Positions 55,257-63,925 of a stretch of 64,000 bases of DNA are shown here, one piece after another (position 1 is the stretch's first letter; every line of letters starts with the position of its first letter). The translations under genes were made by a program, and so were the position numbers. The notes beneath the pieces are model-generated. The model saw nothing but the letters and a program-made list of their open reading frames with translations, did not search any database and was not told where the DNA came from. Location of the stretch: contig CP032507.1 in the NCBI GenBank assembly GCA_008375315.1, positions 1,477,001 through 1,541,000 on the forward strand, written 5' to 3'. Source of the DNA: Ectothiorhodospiraceae bacterium BW-2 (GTDB taxonomy: Bacteria; Pseudomonadota; Gammaproteobacteria; Thiohalomonadales; Thiohalomonadaceae).

Positions 55257-55895
55257 TTAGCGAGTACCAAACACGACAATCGTCTTGCCATGGGCCGAAA
55301 TTAACCCCTCCTCTTCGAGATTTTTGAGCACACGACCGGCCATTTCGCGCGAACAGCCGACAATTTTGCCGATCTCCTGGCGAGTAATTTTTATCTGCAT
55401 CCCATCAGGATGGGTCATCGAATCGGGCTCTTGCGCCAGTTCGAGCAAGGTACGAGCGATGCGCCCGGTGACATCATAAAAGGCCAGATCACCCACTTTT
55501 TGGCTGGTTTTACGCAGCCGATTGGCCATCTGTCCCGAGAGTTTAAACAGAATCTCGGGATCGCTATGGGCGAGCTCCCGAAAACGGGGGTAGCTGATTT
55601 CAGCTAGTTCACACTCGGTTCGGGCAACCACACGGGCGCTGCGAGTCATCCCATCTTCAAACAGCCCCATCTCACCAAAAAAGTCCCCAGGGTTAAGATA
55701 GGCTAGCACTAGCTCATGAGAGTCCTCATCTTCGATAGTCACCGTGACCGAACCGTTGAGCAGGTAGTAGAGGACATCGGGAAAATCACCCACCGAAATG
55801 ATCGTACTACCGGGAGGGTAGCGGTGGCGGTGACAATGGGAGAGAAAGCGGTCAGTTACAGCTTCATGGCCAAGATGAGAGAGTTTTGGTTTCAA
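55257..55895 (-). CDS. crp: cAMP receptor protein (CRP/Vfr-type)
   Basis: This global regulator has a cyclic-nucleotide domain with [10 protein letters not shown] and the arginine/serine pair TRSARV, the TSQKV segment, and the helix-turn-helix [19 protein letters not shown], with Arg, Glu and Arg at the CRP DNA-contact positions. The match to E. coli CRP runs through [11 protein letters not shown]. The start is TTG 55895 with AAGGGG upstream. It is divergent from the OsmC gene, the E. coli crp-yhfA order. Confidence 0.94.
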   Translation of the reverse strand: MKPKLSHLGHEAVTDRFLSHCHRHRYPPGSTIISVGDFPDVLYYLLNGSVTVTIEDEDSHELVLAYLNPGDFFGEMGLFEDGMTRSARVVARTECELAEISYPRFRELAHSDPEILFKLSGQMANRLRKTSQKVGDLAFYDVTGRIARTLLELAQEPDSMTHPDGMQIKITRQEIGKIVGCSREMAGRVLKNLEEEGLISAHGKTIVVFGTR

Positions 55896-55990
55896 TGGTC
55901 GCCCCTTACTTCTTAATTCGGTCTCAATCGCAGATGCTGTTATACTGAAGCTATGAGTTTAGGGCAAGTCTCTTTTTGAAAGGAGGAGTG

Positions 55991-56404
55991 ATGCAAGCGT
56001 TAGTCAAGTGGGTTGAGGGGGCACAATTTATCGCCGAATCGGGTAGCGGTCATAGCGTAGTGATGGATGGCCCGCCGGAGCATGGCGGTAAAAATCTAGC
56101 CGCACGACCAATGGAGATGGTTCTCATGGGGTTAGGAGGCTGCTCGGCCTTTGATGTCGTCCATATTTTACAAAAATCGCGCCAGCCGGTGAGCGACTGC
56201 CGCGTTGAACTGACCGCCGAGCGGGCTGAGAGTGAACCGAAGGTCTTTACCAAAATTCACCTCCACTTTATCGTCGCCGGAGAGGGGTTAAGTCGCGACA
56301 AGGTGGCGCGAGCAGTCGCTCTATCGGCGGAGAAGTATTGTTCGGCGTCGATTATGCTAGCCCGTGGCGGCGTCACAATAGAGCACGATTTTGAGATGGT
56401 ATGA
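55991..56404 (+). CDS. OsmC family protein (YhfA-type)
   Basis: The 137 residues have the two conserved cysteines in GLGGCSAFDVV and EKYCSASIML. OsmC proteins reduce organic peroxides, but the YhfA branch has no proven substrate. ATG 55991 follows AGGAGGAG. Divergent from crp, with about 95 bases between. Confidence 0.92.
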   Translation: MQALVKWVEGAQFIAESGSGHSVVMDGPPEHGGKNLAARPMEMVLMGLGGCSAFDVVHILQKSRQPVSDCRVELTAERAESEPKVFTKIHLHFIVAGEGLSRDKVARAVALSAEKYCSASIMLARGGVTIEHDFEMV

Positions 56405-56569
56405 GTGTACCTGAGTCGCTTTGCCGTGCGAAACGATGAACCAGGCCGTATAATCAAATGGCTCTCTTAACATCAAGCTAATGAAAGTCTCCGCCTGAAT
56501 CTCACCTAAATGGCGCATCAATAGCGCCATACCCTCCATTTTGAGTTCAGTTTCCGTCATCGTTGTCAT
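56357..56569 (-). CDS. Truncated antitoxin partner of the PIN gene
   Basis: The first 45 or so residues ([19 protein letters not shown] to MLREPFDYTAW) match small proteins that precede PIN toxins and normally continue after FDYTKW. Here the sequence changes after FDYTAW and the frame runs into the 3' end of the OsmC gene by 48 bases, so the native C-terminus is lost. It lies downstream of the toxin and overlaps it. Confidence 0.5.
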   Translation of the reverse strand: MTTMTETELKMEGMALLMRHLGEIQAETFISLMLREPFDYTAWFIVSHGKATQVHSYHLKIVLYCDAATG

Positions 56570-57005
56570 TAATCCACTCCAGAAAATTGATAGGTGAAAC
56601 CGTCTTTATGCGTTGCTCCTGCCGCATACGCTTTAAAATACGGTGATCGGTAGTAATAAAATAGTCGGCACCCGCCTCTAGCGCACAGACAACATGCAGT
56701 GCATCTTTGGTATGTATGCCCAAGCCACTTATGATCATTGCGTTATGTCTAATCGACTCATTCGGCAAAATTTCGATAGTGGCGCGTGTTCGCCATACTC
56801 CTATGGCCATGCGGCGCTCAGCGAACGGATTTTGGCTATTCTCCATATCAAGCATAAATGACCAGACTAACTGGTAGTGTTTATCTCGAATTCCCTGTTG
56901 AATGGCGAGCTTGGCAATGGTTTCCAGTCGAACCCGTATAGCATCCTGAACATCAAATGGTCGGTTAAACATACAGTTATCGAGATAGAGCAGCACGCTA
57001 CACAC
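56547..57005 (-). CDS. PIN domain protein (VapC-like toxin)
   Basis: [14 protein letters not shown] supplies the first PIN aspartate, and [22 protein letters not shown] the later acidic residues. It is probably an RNase toxin. The start is GTG 57005 (or 56996), overlapping the stop of the upstream DUF559-methylase gene. Its antitoxin partner downstream is truncated. Confidence 0.78.
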   Translation of the reverse strand: MCSVLLYLDNCMFNRPFDVQDAIRVRLETIAKLAIQQGIRDKHYQLVWSFMLDMENSQNPFAERRMAIGVWRTRATIEILPNESIRHNAMIISGLGIHTKDALHVVCALEAGADYFITTDHRILKRMRQEQRIKTVSPINFLEWINDNDDGN

Positions 57006-58962
57006 CCCCAAACAGATCACCCATCGACCCCACCTGACCGGCATTAAAGCTCTCTGAGACGATATTACCCCAGCTGGTAATTAGTTCGTTATAACCCCGC
57101 GCGTCATCGGCCCAACCGTGGCGTTCGCACAGGGTATAGAGGTGGTAGGCGAGCTGGCGTACCGCTTCGGCTTTGTCGGGAATATGGGCTAACAGTCTGC
57201 CGGCGGCGCTCTCGCCCCCTTCGTTGAGCTGGAGGATAAAGTGGTGCAGCGCCTCCCACACCGGCATACGGGTATCGTTTTCGGGGTTCCAGTCGGCGGG
57301 GTACTCTTTCCAAGTGAACAGGCGCACTTTACCGCCCCCCGCTTCAACGACGCCTGCCGTTTTTACCCCCTCAACGCTGGTGCCTTTGGCGCGGGCAAGG
57401 GTGTCGGCCTCGCCAAAAGCGCCGCTCTTCCAGCCATACTGATCAAACCACGCCGAACAGAACAGGGTATCGCCATCGGCGTTACCGGCATCGGGGCTGA
57501 GGTAGTCGGTGATTTCGCGGTTTATCATCACCAGTGCATCGTGGACGCTCATGGCGGTGCCGTCTTGATTCAACACCGCAGCGTATTGGGAGTAGATGCC
57601 CATGCCGGGGCCGATAGCGGCTTGGGCGAGGTCAACGGGGGCGATGGGGGGGAGAGACCTCACCCCCGGCCCCTCTCCATGAATGGAGAGGGGAGTTGAG
57701 GAGATGCCGATCATCGCTTCTAACGCTTCGGGCATTTCGGCGCGGAGTTGGCGCTGGAAGTCGCGGCGGGAGATGGTGTCGGCGTGGGCGGGGCGTTTTT
57801 GGCAGACTAGGACGATGGAGGAGGCTAGGGCGTTGGTGCCGGAACCGATCATTCGATTGGCTAATTCGGTTCGCATTGGCCAGGTGCCGACAATGGCAAA
57901 ACCGGCATTGATTATCGCTTGTAGAAAGGTCTCCCAACCGGTGTTGCTGGTTTCTAACCTCACCCCCGACCCCTCTCCATGAATGGAGAGGGGGGTGGAG
58001 TGCGTTTTGGAGGCTTTGAAGGCGTAGTAGATGGTGACGGGAAAGGCGGGGTGGGCTTGTTCGGCAAGGTTGTGAATCGCTCTGCCCATACCGGTTAAAA
58101 AGAACTGCTCCGCCTTCACTTTACTACCGTGACGGTAAGGGGTTGCTACCAGCTCTTCAGCTTTGGGTACTGCCATGGTGGCAAAAAGGTTTGGGTAGAT
58201 AGAACGAAGCGAACGCCGTAACCAGACATAGAAAAAATCGGAGAGGTCGGCGTAACCGATGTTGTCATAGTAGGGTGGATCTGTGGAAACCACTTTTCTT
58301 TGGCTTATAGATTGATTGCTTGCATCCGCTTGGATTGTTTTTGCATTCGATTGAATCGGTAGAAACTCAATCGCCATTTTTCCTTTATCTATGGCAGTTT
58401 CTAAATTACCACCTGAATTTGAAAACGGATTCGATTCTGCATAATCCCAAACCATTGGTATGGCTTGTCTAGCAAAAGTTTCTCTAAATGCCCCTCTATC
58501 ACTCATCCAAGAGGTAATTGTTGACCATAAACTTGCACCTTTATTGATAGCAAACCCCAAATAAACCGCCACCGCATCGCCATACGCTGTAGCCCCACAG
58601 CCACCGGCATCTAAGCCTAATTCATCCTCACTGCTCTTGCTCCCCTCTCCATTTATGGAGAGGGGTTGGGGGTGAGGTCTGCTCAACACACGCTCCAACT
58701 CTTCCCGACTCACCTGCTCATTTCTCAACCGCACTACCGTTACACCAGCAGCGCGTAACAGAGCATCGCGTTCACGGTCATAATCAGCTTGTTGCAGGTG
58801 AATATCGCCATCTAGCTCAAGTGCTAACCGTTTTTCAGCACAGTAAAAATCGACAATAAATCCCTGAATCACCTGCTGACGGCGAAACTTTAGCCCTAAA
58901 CAACGGCGGCCGCGTACCCATTCCCAAACCTGCGCTTCCATATCAGTGGGAAACTTCCGCAT
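56998..58962 (-). CDS. DUF559 nuclease-like domain fused to C-terminal part of a DUF1156 methylase
   Basis: Residues 1-95 form a DUF559 (Vsr-like endonuclease) domain: [20 protein letters not shown] and [20 protein letters not shown]. Residues 96-108 ([13 protein letters not shown]) are a translated palindromic repeat. From about 115 the protein follows the C-terminal half of DUF1156 adenine-specific DNA methylases ([17 protein letters not shown] at 228, [36 protein letters not shown]). The N-terminal half with most of the SAM-binding part is missing. Two further in-frame copies of the repeat interrupt it at about 323 and 423. ATG 58962 has no clear ribosome-binding site, and the frame is open upstream to the IS. 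It is probably a decayed chimera. Confidence 0.75.
   Translation of the reverse strand: MRKFPTDMEAQVWEWVRGRRCLGLKFRRQQVIQGFIVDFYCAEKRLALELDGDIHLQQADYDRERDALLRAAGVTVVRLRNEQVSREELERVLSRPHPQPLSINGEGSKSSEDELGLDAGGCGATAYGDAVAVYLGFAINKGASLWSTITSWMSDRGAFRETFARQAIPMVWDYAESNPFSNSGGNLETAIDKGKMAIEFLPIQSNAKTIQADASNQSISQRKVVSTDPPYYDNIGYADLSDFFYVWLRRSLRSIYPNLFATMAVPKAEELVATPYRHGSKVKAEQFFLTGMGRAIHNLAEQAHPAFPVTIYYAFKASKTHSTPLSIHGEGSGVRLETSNTGWETFLQAIINAGFAIVGTWPMRTELANRMIGSGTNALASSIVLVCQKRPAHADTISRRDFQRQLRAEMPEALEAMIGISSTPLSIHGEGPGVRSLPPIAPVDLAQAAIGPGMGIYSQYAAVLNQDGTAMSVHDALVMINREITDYLSPDAGNADGDTLFCSAWFDQYGWKSGAFGEADTLARAKGTSVEGVKTAGVVEAGGGKVRLFTWKEYPADWNPENDTRMPVWEALHHFILQLNEGGESAAGRLLAHIPDKAEAVRQLAYHLYTLCERHGWADDARGYNELITSWGNIVSESFNAGQVGSMGDLFGGV
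57670..57693. repeat. Palindromic repeat in frame in the methylase gene (copy 1)
   Basis: 11-base arms (CCCCTCTCCAT and complement) flank two bases. The unit is translated as [14 protein letters not shown] on the minus strand. Confidence 0.85.
57970..57993. repeat. Palindromic repeat in frame in the methylase gene (copy 2)
   Basis: Same palindrome and orientation as copy 1, exactly 300 bases away. It is translated as [14 protein letters not shown]. Confidence 0.85.
58642..58665. repeat. Palindromic repeat at the DUF559/methylase junction (copy 3)
   Basis: Same arms in the opposite orientation to copies 1 and 2. It is translated as [12 protein letters not shown] and forms the fusion point of the chimera. 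Confidence 0.85.
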
Positions 58963-59014
58963 CTGCTTGGCAAAGTTCAGTTTTTCGGCGGATACATTGG
59001 CGTGGCCCCCTGAG

Positions 59015-59079
59015 TGTCAAGATACCCTGAGACCACCCCTGATGAGAAATGAATGTAGAATCAGGGGGGCAACCCTGAG
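59015..59079. repeat. 65-bp tandem duplication of the IS left end
   Basis: The first 65 bases of the IS (TGTCAAGATACCCTGAGACC onward) occur twice in a row, at 59015 and 59080, without an extra transposase. IS copy 1 has only one copy of this segment. Confidence 0.88.
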
Positions 59080-59152
59080 TGTCAAGATACCCTGAGACCA
59101 CCCCTGATGAGAAATGAATGTAGAATCAGGGGGGCAACAGAGGAGATACACG

Positions 59153-59557
59153 ATGCCCAAAGATACTACCGTTTTACCCTCCAACGAGGTTACCGACCCC
59201 GATGAAGAGAAGCGCTCCTACCGCAAATTTAGTGAGGAAGAGAAGCTTCGGATCCTAGCAGAAGCAGAGCAGTGCAAGGAGCCGGGTCAGCTAGGCGAGC
59301 TGCTGCGCAAAGAGCAGATCTACAGCTCCCATCTGACCAAATGGCGCCGACAACTGCAAGCACAGGGGCAGGCTGGCCTGAAAGGGAAACAGAGTGGTCG
59401 CAAACCGAGCCTAGACAAGCGAGATAAGGAGATAGAGCGTTTAAAGAAGGAAATTCAGCGTCTTAGCCAACGGTTACAGCAGACCGAAGGGGTGATTGCG
59501 CTCCAAAAAAAAGCCTTCAGCTTATTGGAGCAGATGAACACAGAGATAAGCTTATGA
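59153..59557 (+). CDS. IS3-family OrfA (HTH protein), copy 2
   Basis: Same protein as at 17380-17784. ATG 59153 has GAGGAG upstream. The stop overlaps the orfB start by four bases. Confidence 0.92.
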   Translation: MPKDTTVLPSNEVTDPDEEKRSYRKFSEEEKLRILAEAEQCKEPGQLGELLRKEQIYSSHLTKWRRQLQAQGQAGLKGKQSGRKPSLDKRDKEIERLKKEIQRLSQRLQQTEGVIALQKKAFSLLEQMNTEISL

Positions 59558-60603
59558 GATTAGTTGAAAAAGAGTGCCCCAGTTCGGTGAGCATAAGAGC
59601 CGCTTGCGATAGCCTAGCGCTCTCGCGTGCAGGCTACTACCGCCGACAGGCTCCGGTTGTCTCCCCCCGAGCGAGCCTTCCAAGACCCGTCGCAGCCAAT
59701 GCGCTGAGTGAGGCAGAGAGGCAAGCCGTTCTGGGGCTTTTGAACAGCGAACGATTCTATGACCAACCTCCGGCAGAGATCTATGCTAGCCTGCTGGATG
59801 AAGGGAAATATTACTGTTCAATCAGTACGATGTATCGGATCCTTCGTGCTAATCAACAGACGGGAGAGCGGCGAGCTCAAAAACCGGCCAAATCACACGC
59901 TATCCCCCGATTACGGGCGACCCGCCCGAATGAGGTTTGGACATGGGATATCACTAAGCTTCCCACCACAGAGCAGGGTAACTTCTTGAATCTCTATGTG
60001 GTGATGGATCTCTACAGCCGTTTTATTGTGGCTTGGATGGTCTCAAGGAAGGAGAATAGTGAGCTCTCCAAGCTGTTAATCAGTGACGCAGCGGCTCGCT
60101 ATCGGGTCGCGCTCAGTGGCTTAACACTGCATCAGGATAGAGGTGTGCCGATGACCGCCAGAGGCTATCTCGACTTGATGGCCGAACTGGGGATCACCTG
60201 CTCCCACAGCCGTCCACGAGTCAGTAACGACAATCCGTTTAGCGAGAGTCAATTTAAAACACTCAAGCAACAACCCGATTATCCTCAACGATTTACAGGA
60301 GTTGACCATGCCAGAATATGGTTTAGTGACTATGTTGACTGGTACTGTTTCCACCACCACCATCGAGGGATTGCGTGGTTCACTCCAGAGCAGGTATTTA
60401 CCGGTCGTTACAAGGAGGTTAGCGAGCAGCGTGAACAGGCGCTGAAGCAGGCCTATCAGCAGCATCCGAAACGCTTTATTCATGGTGAGCCCAAGGTTAA
60501 GCAACCCCCTACTGAGGTATGGATTAACCCCGCTCTACCGGAGGAGGGGGTGGGGTCGCTGGAGGTCAACTATCCAACCCTGAATAGAGCGAAGGAGAGA
60601 TGA
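59554..60603 (+). CDS. IS3-family transposase OrfB, copy 2
   Basis: Identical to the transposase at 16334-17383, with an intact DD(35)E triad (D132, D195, E231). Both copies look functional, so the pair could act as a composite transposon or promote inversion of the 43 kb between them. Confidence 0.95.
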   Translation: MRLVEKECPSSVSIRAACDSLALSRAGYYRRQAPVVSPRASLPRPVAANALSEAERQAVLGLLNSERFYDQPPAEIYASLLDEGKYYCSISTMYRILRANQQTGERRAQKPAKSHAIPRLRATRPNEVWTWDITKLPTTEQGNFLNLYVVMDLYSRFIVAWMVSRKENSELSKLLISDAAARYRVALSGLTLHQDRGVPMTARGYLDLMAELGITCSHSRPRVSNDNPFSESQFKTLKQQPDYPQRFTGVDHARIWFSDYVDWYCFHHHHRGIAWFTPEQVFTGRYKEVSEQREQALKQAYQQHPKRFIHGEPKVKQPPTEVWINPALPEEGVGSLEVNYPTLNRAKER

Positions 60604-60668
60604 GTGACGGTGCCGCTAGTGGGTCTATCGTCGATGGCTTTAGCCGGTTGTGGTGGCTGAATGACAGA

Positions 60669-60735
60669 GCGTTATCCATAGCCCGCCCCCCGGAGACCCC
60701 CTTATTATCGTAGGGGGGCGGGCTGTGGGTAACGC
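60669..60735. other. Large hairpin in the IS tail, copy 2
   Basis: Arms 60669-60691 and 60713-60735 match at 21 of 23 positions. Identical in mirror position to the one at 16202-16268. The rest of the tail (60604-60954) has no convincing gene. Confidence 0.65.
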
Positions 60736-60954
60736 GGTGCAGGAGGGAGGTTCCTAGATTAGGGGTTGCAGTTCGCCTTGCAGCTCCCCCTTGCTGAAGG
60801 GCTTGGCTCTTGCGGCAAAGGGCCATGAGGGTCATGTTCGCTCCTTGTTGCGTCATGACTCAACATAGGCGAAATTTGCCGGTGAGGGCAGTGGCAATCA
60901 CCGGCTAGATTTAGAGCTTTATTTTTTTAACAACTGGTCTCAAATTGCTTGACA

Positions 60955-61146
60955 GCTTCCGCCCTCTACCGTGACATTATTTTGCAAACGGTAATGCCGG
61001 ATAACTTCTCTAAAATAGAGAGGCTCGGTTTTTTGGCCTTCTGTGACGATTAATACCCGATCATAACCTTTCCGTTTTGCTTTTTGCCGCCTGAGTTGTT
61101 GCTCTTTACGCTCTTTGCGGCGGTGAAACAGATCATCGCTACCCAT
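60955..61146 (-). pseudogene. RloB-like protein, cut by the IS
   Basis: From ATG 61146 the frame reads MGSDDLFHRRKERKEQQLRR, then YDRVLIVTEGQKTEPLYF, the start of the RloB/AbiLii TOPRIM-like family (the EGxKTE motif). About 60 codons remain before the IS3 element. It overlaps the RloA gene by eight bases. Confidence 0.85.
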
Positions 61147-62413
61147 GTTCACCATCCAGTAGTGACTGCACAATCGGCAGTGCGCCATAGCGACCGGTCA
61201 AGTAAGCACGCTGCAGATTCTCCTCTTTACGCGGACTAAAATCGGTCAGCGGATAGAGTGAAGTCGATTGATTGCGGTTGCGCTCACAAAACCAGATTTG
61301 ATCACGCCGAAAGGTCTCCTGATCTAGATTGCTGGTTTCATGGGTGGTAAAGATCAGTTGCGCCCCGTTAGGATTCGTTTGACTGTTGTGATAAAAATCG
61401 AGCAGATATTTGACTAAAAAGGGGTGCAGGTTGCTGTGTAGCTCATCCATAAAGATGACTTTTCCCTGCTGCAGCGCATCGAGCCACGGGCCGGCAAAAC
61501 TAAACAGTTTTTGGGTACCGTCCGATTCATCCGCGAGGTTTAGCTCAACGGTTTCATTTTCATTTGTGTGGTGACACATCCACACCCGATAACTTTTTCC
61601 CTGTTTAATTTGACTGGCAAAAAGCTGGCGTAACGCTGGGGGGACTTTCTTTTCCACCTCTTCTGGCAGGATGTGCTCCTCTTCCAGACGCAAATCATCA
61701 ATGGCAATATCGGCACTTTGCAAAAATTTAAGAATTTGTGGCAATTTACTCTGGTTTTGCAGGCACTCTACGGTAAACCCTGGGCTCCAACCGCTTACCG
61801 AGGCAATACGCAAAGTATCGTTAAACCAGTTAAATACTGGCAGAAGTTGCTGGCTGTTGAGTTGCACAGCTGTGGTTAAAAAAAGTGCGTCATGGCGGGT
61901 TACTTTGCGCCACACCTCTTTTTCTCCGGTTAACTTGTCGCCAAAACGGTACTGCTCCTGATTGGATTGTGGGTCAAAGCTGCGTTCGTACCAGCGTTGT
62001 AACCGTCCTTTAGGGTAGGCAAACAGCCACTCGTCGTAAATACGATCGGCGGTCAACCGAAAACCGTATTGATAGCGTACCTGTTCGGCATAGATCACCA
62101 CTTCAAACAGGGTGGGTGCCTCTCGGTTCGCTGAATCAAACATAAATGGCGTAAGGGATTGATGCCCCAATTGCGTCGATGAACGAATAATTGACTGCAT
62201 CGCCAGCATTGCTTTGAGCAAATTTGATTTTCCCGATGCATTCGCGCCATAAATCGCAGCCGTATGCAGTAGCGGCATCGATTTTACGCCGTTACAGAGT
62301 TCTGGCGTAAAGGTATGGCTTGGGAAAAGCGCCTTATCGCTATTCGCTACCAGCGAAAATCGCTGTTCTGTCTGGTAGGAGCGGTAATTCTGTAAATTAA
62401 ATTCAATAAGCAT
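61139..62413 (-). CDS. RloA-like AAA15 family ATPase
   Basis: The 424-residue SMC-like ATPase has Walker A YGANASGKSNLLKA (about 55), ADESDGTQKLFSFA (signature-like), VIFMDELHSNLHPF (Walker B) and IFTTHETSNLD. With RloB it forms RloAB, similar to the abortive-infection pair AbiLi/AbiLii. This ATPase half is complete, but its RloB partner is truncated, so the system should be inactive. Confidence 0.88.
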   Translation of the reverse strand: MLIEFNLQNYRSYQTEQRFSLVANSDKALFPSHTFTPELCNGVKSMPLLHTAAIYGANASGKSNLLKAMLAMQSIIRSSTQLGHQSLTPFMFDSANREAPTLFEVVIYAEQVRYQYGFRLTADRIYDEWLFAYPKGRLQRWYERSFDPQSNQEQYRFGDKLTGEKEVWRKVTRHDALFLTTAVQLNSQQLLPVFNWFNDTLRIASVSGWSPGFTVECLQNQSKLPQILKFLQSADIAIDDLRLEEEHILPEEVEKKVPPALRQLFASQIKQGKSYRVWMCHHTNENETVELNLADESDGTQKLFSFAGPWLDALQQGKVIFMDELHSNLHPFLVKYLLDFYHNSQTNPNGAQLIFTTHETSNLDQETFRRDQIWFCERNRNQSTSLYPLTDFSPRKEENLQRAYLTGRYGALPIVQSLLDGEHG

Positions 62414-62539
62414 GAGTCATCCGATTTAAGGTGATATTTTGCAGAATAACCGCAAATATAACATTTTAATCACATGGTTGTTGCTATTGAAACAAGCTAT
62501 TTTGTGCTGACACAGCACGAGAAAGCAATTCATCGAGGT

Positions 62540-63749
62540 CATAATTCACACTCGCCACGCCAAAATCGGGCTCGCTGGTAAAGGCAGTTCGGCGTAGGCT
62601 TCATACTCGGCGGCAGAGAGCTCTTCATCGAGCTCATCAAAGTTATCGGGGAGTTCGATGGTTTTAGTGATGGCGTATTCACCAAGGGTTTCGGCAATCT
62701 GATCGGTATCGGTTTTAACCTTTTTGCCGCGGGCTATCAGCTTCTCTTCGTTTAAGCGGGATTCAAGCTTTTTGCGCCGCCGTTTGAGTGATTGGTAGAT
62801 CGCTTCGGGGCTGGAGGCGAGTCGGCGTTGCAGTTGGGTCAGGGCAAAGCCGACGGTGTTTCTGTTCCTAAAAACCTAAGCAAAGTTGCTCATGGCGGTT
62901 TTTGGTAATTCGCTCTCCGTTGATAACACCCTTGCGGGCGAGCAACTGGAGTCCTGGTTGAGCAGTCCCAACCGGATGGCCGGTCAACACCGGCAACATG
63001 GGCAGTTTCAGCCATCGAAACCCAGCTTGCGCCATAAAAATTGCCTCGACGTTCATCCTGAACAGAGAACAACCTTGCGATTCGACTTCGACTCTAACCA
63101 TGGCACGCAAAACTTTCGCGCTTGTAGATAACCTATCTACGGTGGAAAATTCTAATGACAAATAAATAAAAAATCAAGAACTGTTTTTTGCTCTTTTTGC
63201 CACTTAGGCGGTCGGCGCGGTTCATCTCTTCGCGCACATAGGTGGTGACCTGCTCATAGAGTGCCGCTTCGAGATCGGAGAGGTGGTAGTTGGCGGTATA
63301 GGCGCATCGCTCGGGAAAGAGTGGCCGGCCATCAAATTTAAGCAGCTCCTCTTTCACCATGCGCCGCATCAGATCGCTAATATCGACTTGATGCACCCCT
63401 TCGCGAAACTTGCCGTAGAAGCGATCGCCATCGAGTAGCAACAGCCAGAGCTGTGCACCGCCATCATCGGATCAAACAGTGCCGCTTGGGTGATGCGGTA
63501 CGCCTCTAACCCCAGCTTAAAGTCGTCACCATCGGCATCAAACGCCCAAGAACGCCCCACCTCAGCGAGCGATAGCCGCGCTTCATCGACACGAAACACC
63601 ATCTGCTCCCCCAGCCGTCCCTGAGCATCTTTATAGTAGAGCGTGAGCGCGTCATTGCCGACCGCTTCAATTTGAACGATACGCACGACATCGCTACCGG
63701 TGAGGCCAATGATTTGACAATCTTTTTGAATCTGTTCGAGTTTTAGCAT
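62540..63749 (-). pseudogene. SNF2-family helicase of a DUF1156-type defence locus, fragmented
   Basis: From ATG 63749 about 90 codons match the N-terminus ([13 protein letters not shown] to LFDPMMAVH). A deletion then removes the ATP-binding part. The frame changes and the central piece follows ([35 protein letters not shown], down to [11 protein letters not shown] at about 63190). After about 300 foreign bases the next piece reads NTVGFALTQLQRRLASSPEA and ends near 62540. At least one deletion, one frameshift and one insertion make it dead. Confidence 0.72.
62868..63185 (-). other. Insertion of about 300 bp inside the helicase pseudogene
   Basis: Between KKSKKQ and RNRNTVGFAL lies DNA with no helicase similarity. 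It holds a 97-codon minus-strand frame (TTG start, ending GERITKNRHEQLCLGF) that I do not recognise. The ends show only a weak inverted similarity (CAGTTC/CTGTTC). Confidence 0.45.
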
Positions 63750-63891
63750 GTCCTGTTCGCATCACCCAGTTTTTGGGTTCGTGCCGTCTGGTTATTAAGG
63801 CTAATCCAAACGGGGTCGTTTTCAATCGGGCACTAGCATATATCGGTGATGAATAATGTCAATGGCTCTCCCGATTCTGAAGTAATGACAC

Positions 63892-63919
63892 TTGATAGTG
63901 ACAATATTTATGCTATTAT
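63892..63919 (+). promoter_or_regulatory. Candidate promoter of the MerR-family gene
   Basis: TTGATA (63892-63897), a 16-base spacer and TATTAT (63914-63919) sit directly before the start codon, so the mRNA would have almost no leader. ATGACA and GTGACA repeats nearby could be operator parts. The rest of 63750-63891 shows nothing clear. Confidence 0.5.
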
Positions 63920-63925
63920 TTACCC

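Larger units (their letters stand above)
59080..60954 (+). mobile_element. IS3-family insertion sequence, copy 2 (1875 bp)
   Basis: This has the same length as copy 1 and lies in the opposite orientation. It separates the DUF559-methylase gene from a truncated rloB. A deletion or insertion at its right end removed the 3' part of rloB. Confidence 0.92.

Noticed and set aside
55896-55990. CRP autoregulatory site between crp and the OsmC gene
   Set aside because: No TGTGA-N6-TCACA dyad of convincing quality is visible.
56429-56442. Possible further MITE end (CGAAACGATGAACC) in the truncated antitoxin
   Set aside because: Only about 14 bases resemble the element end and the following bases do not match, so chance similarity cannot be excluded.
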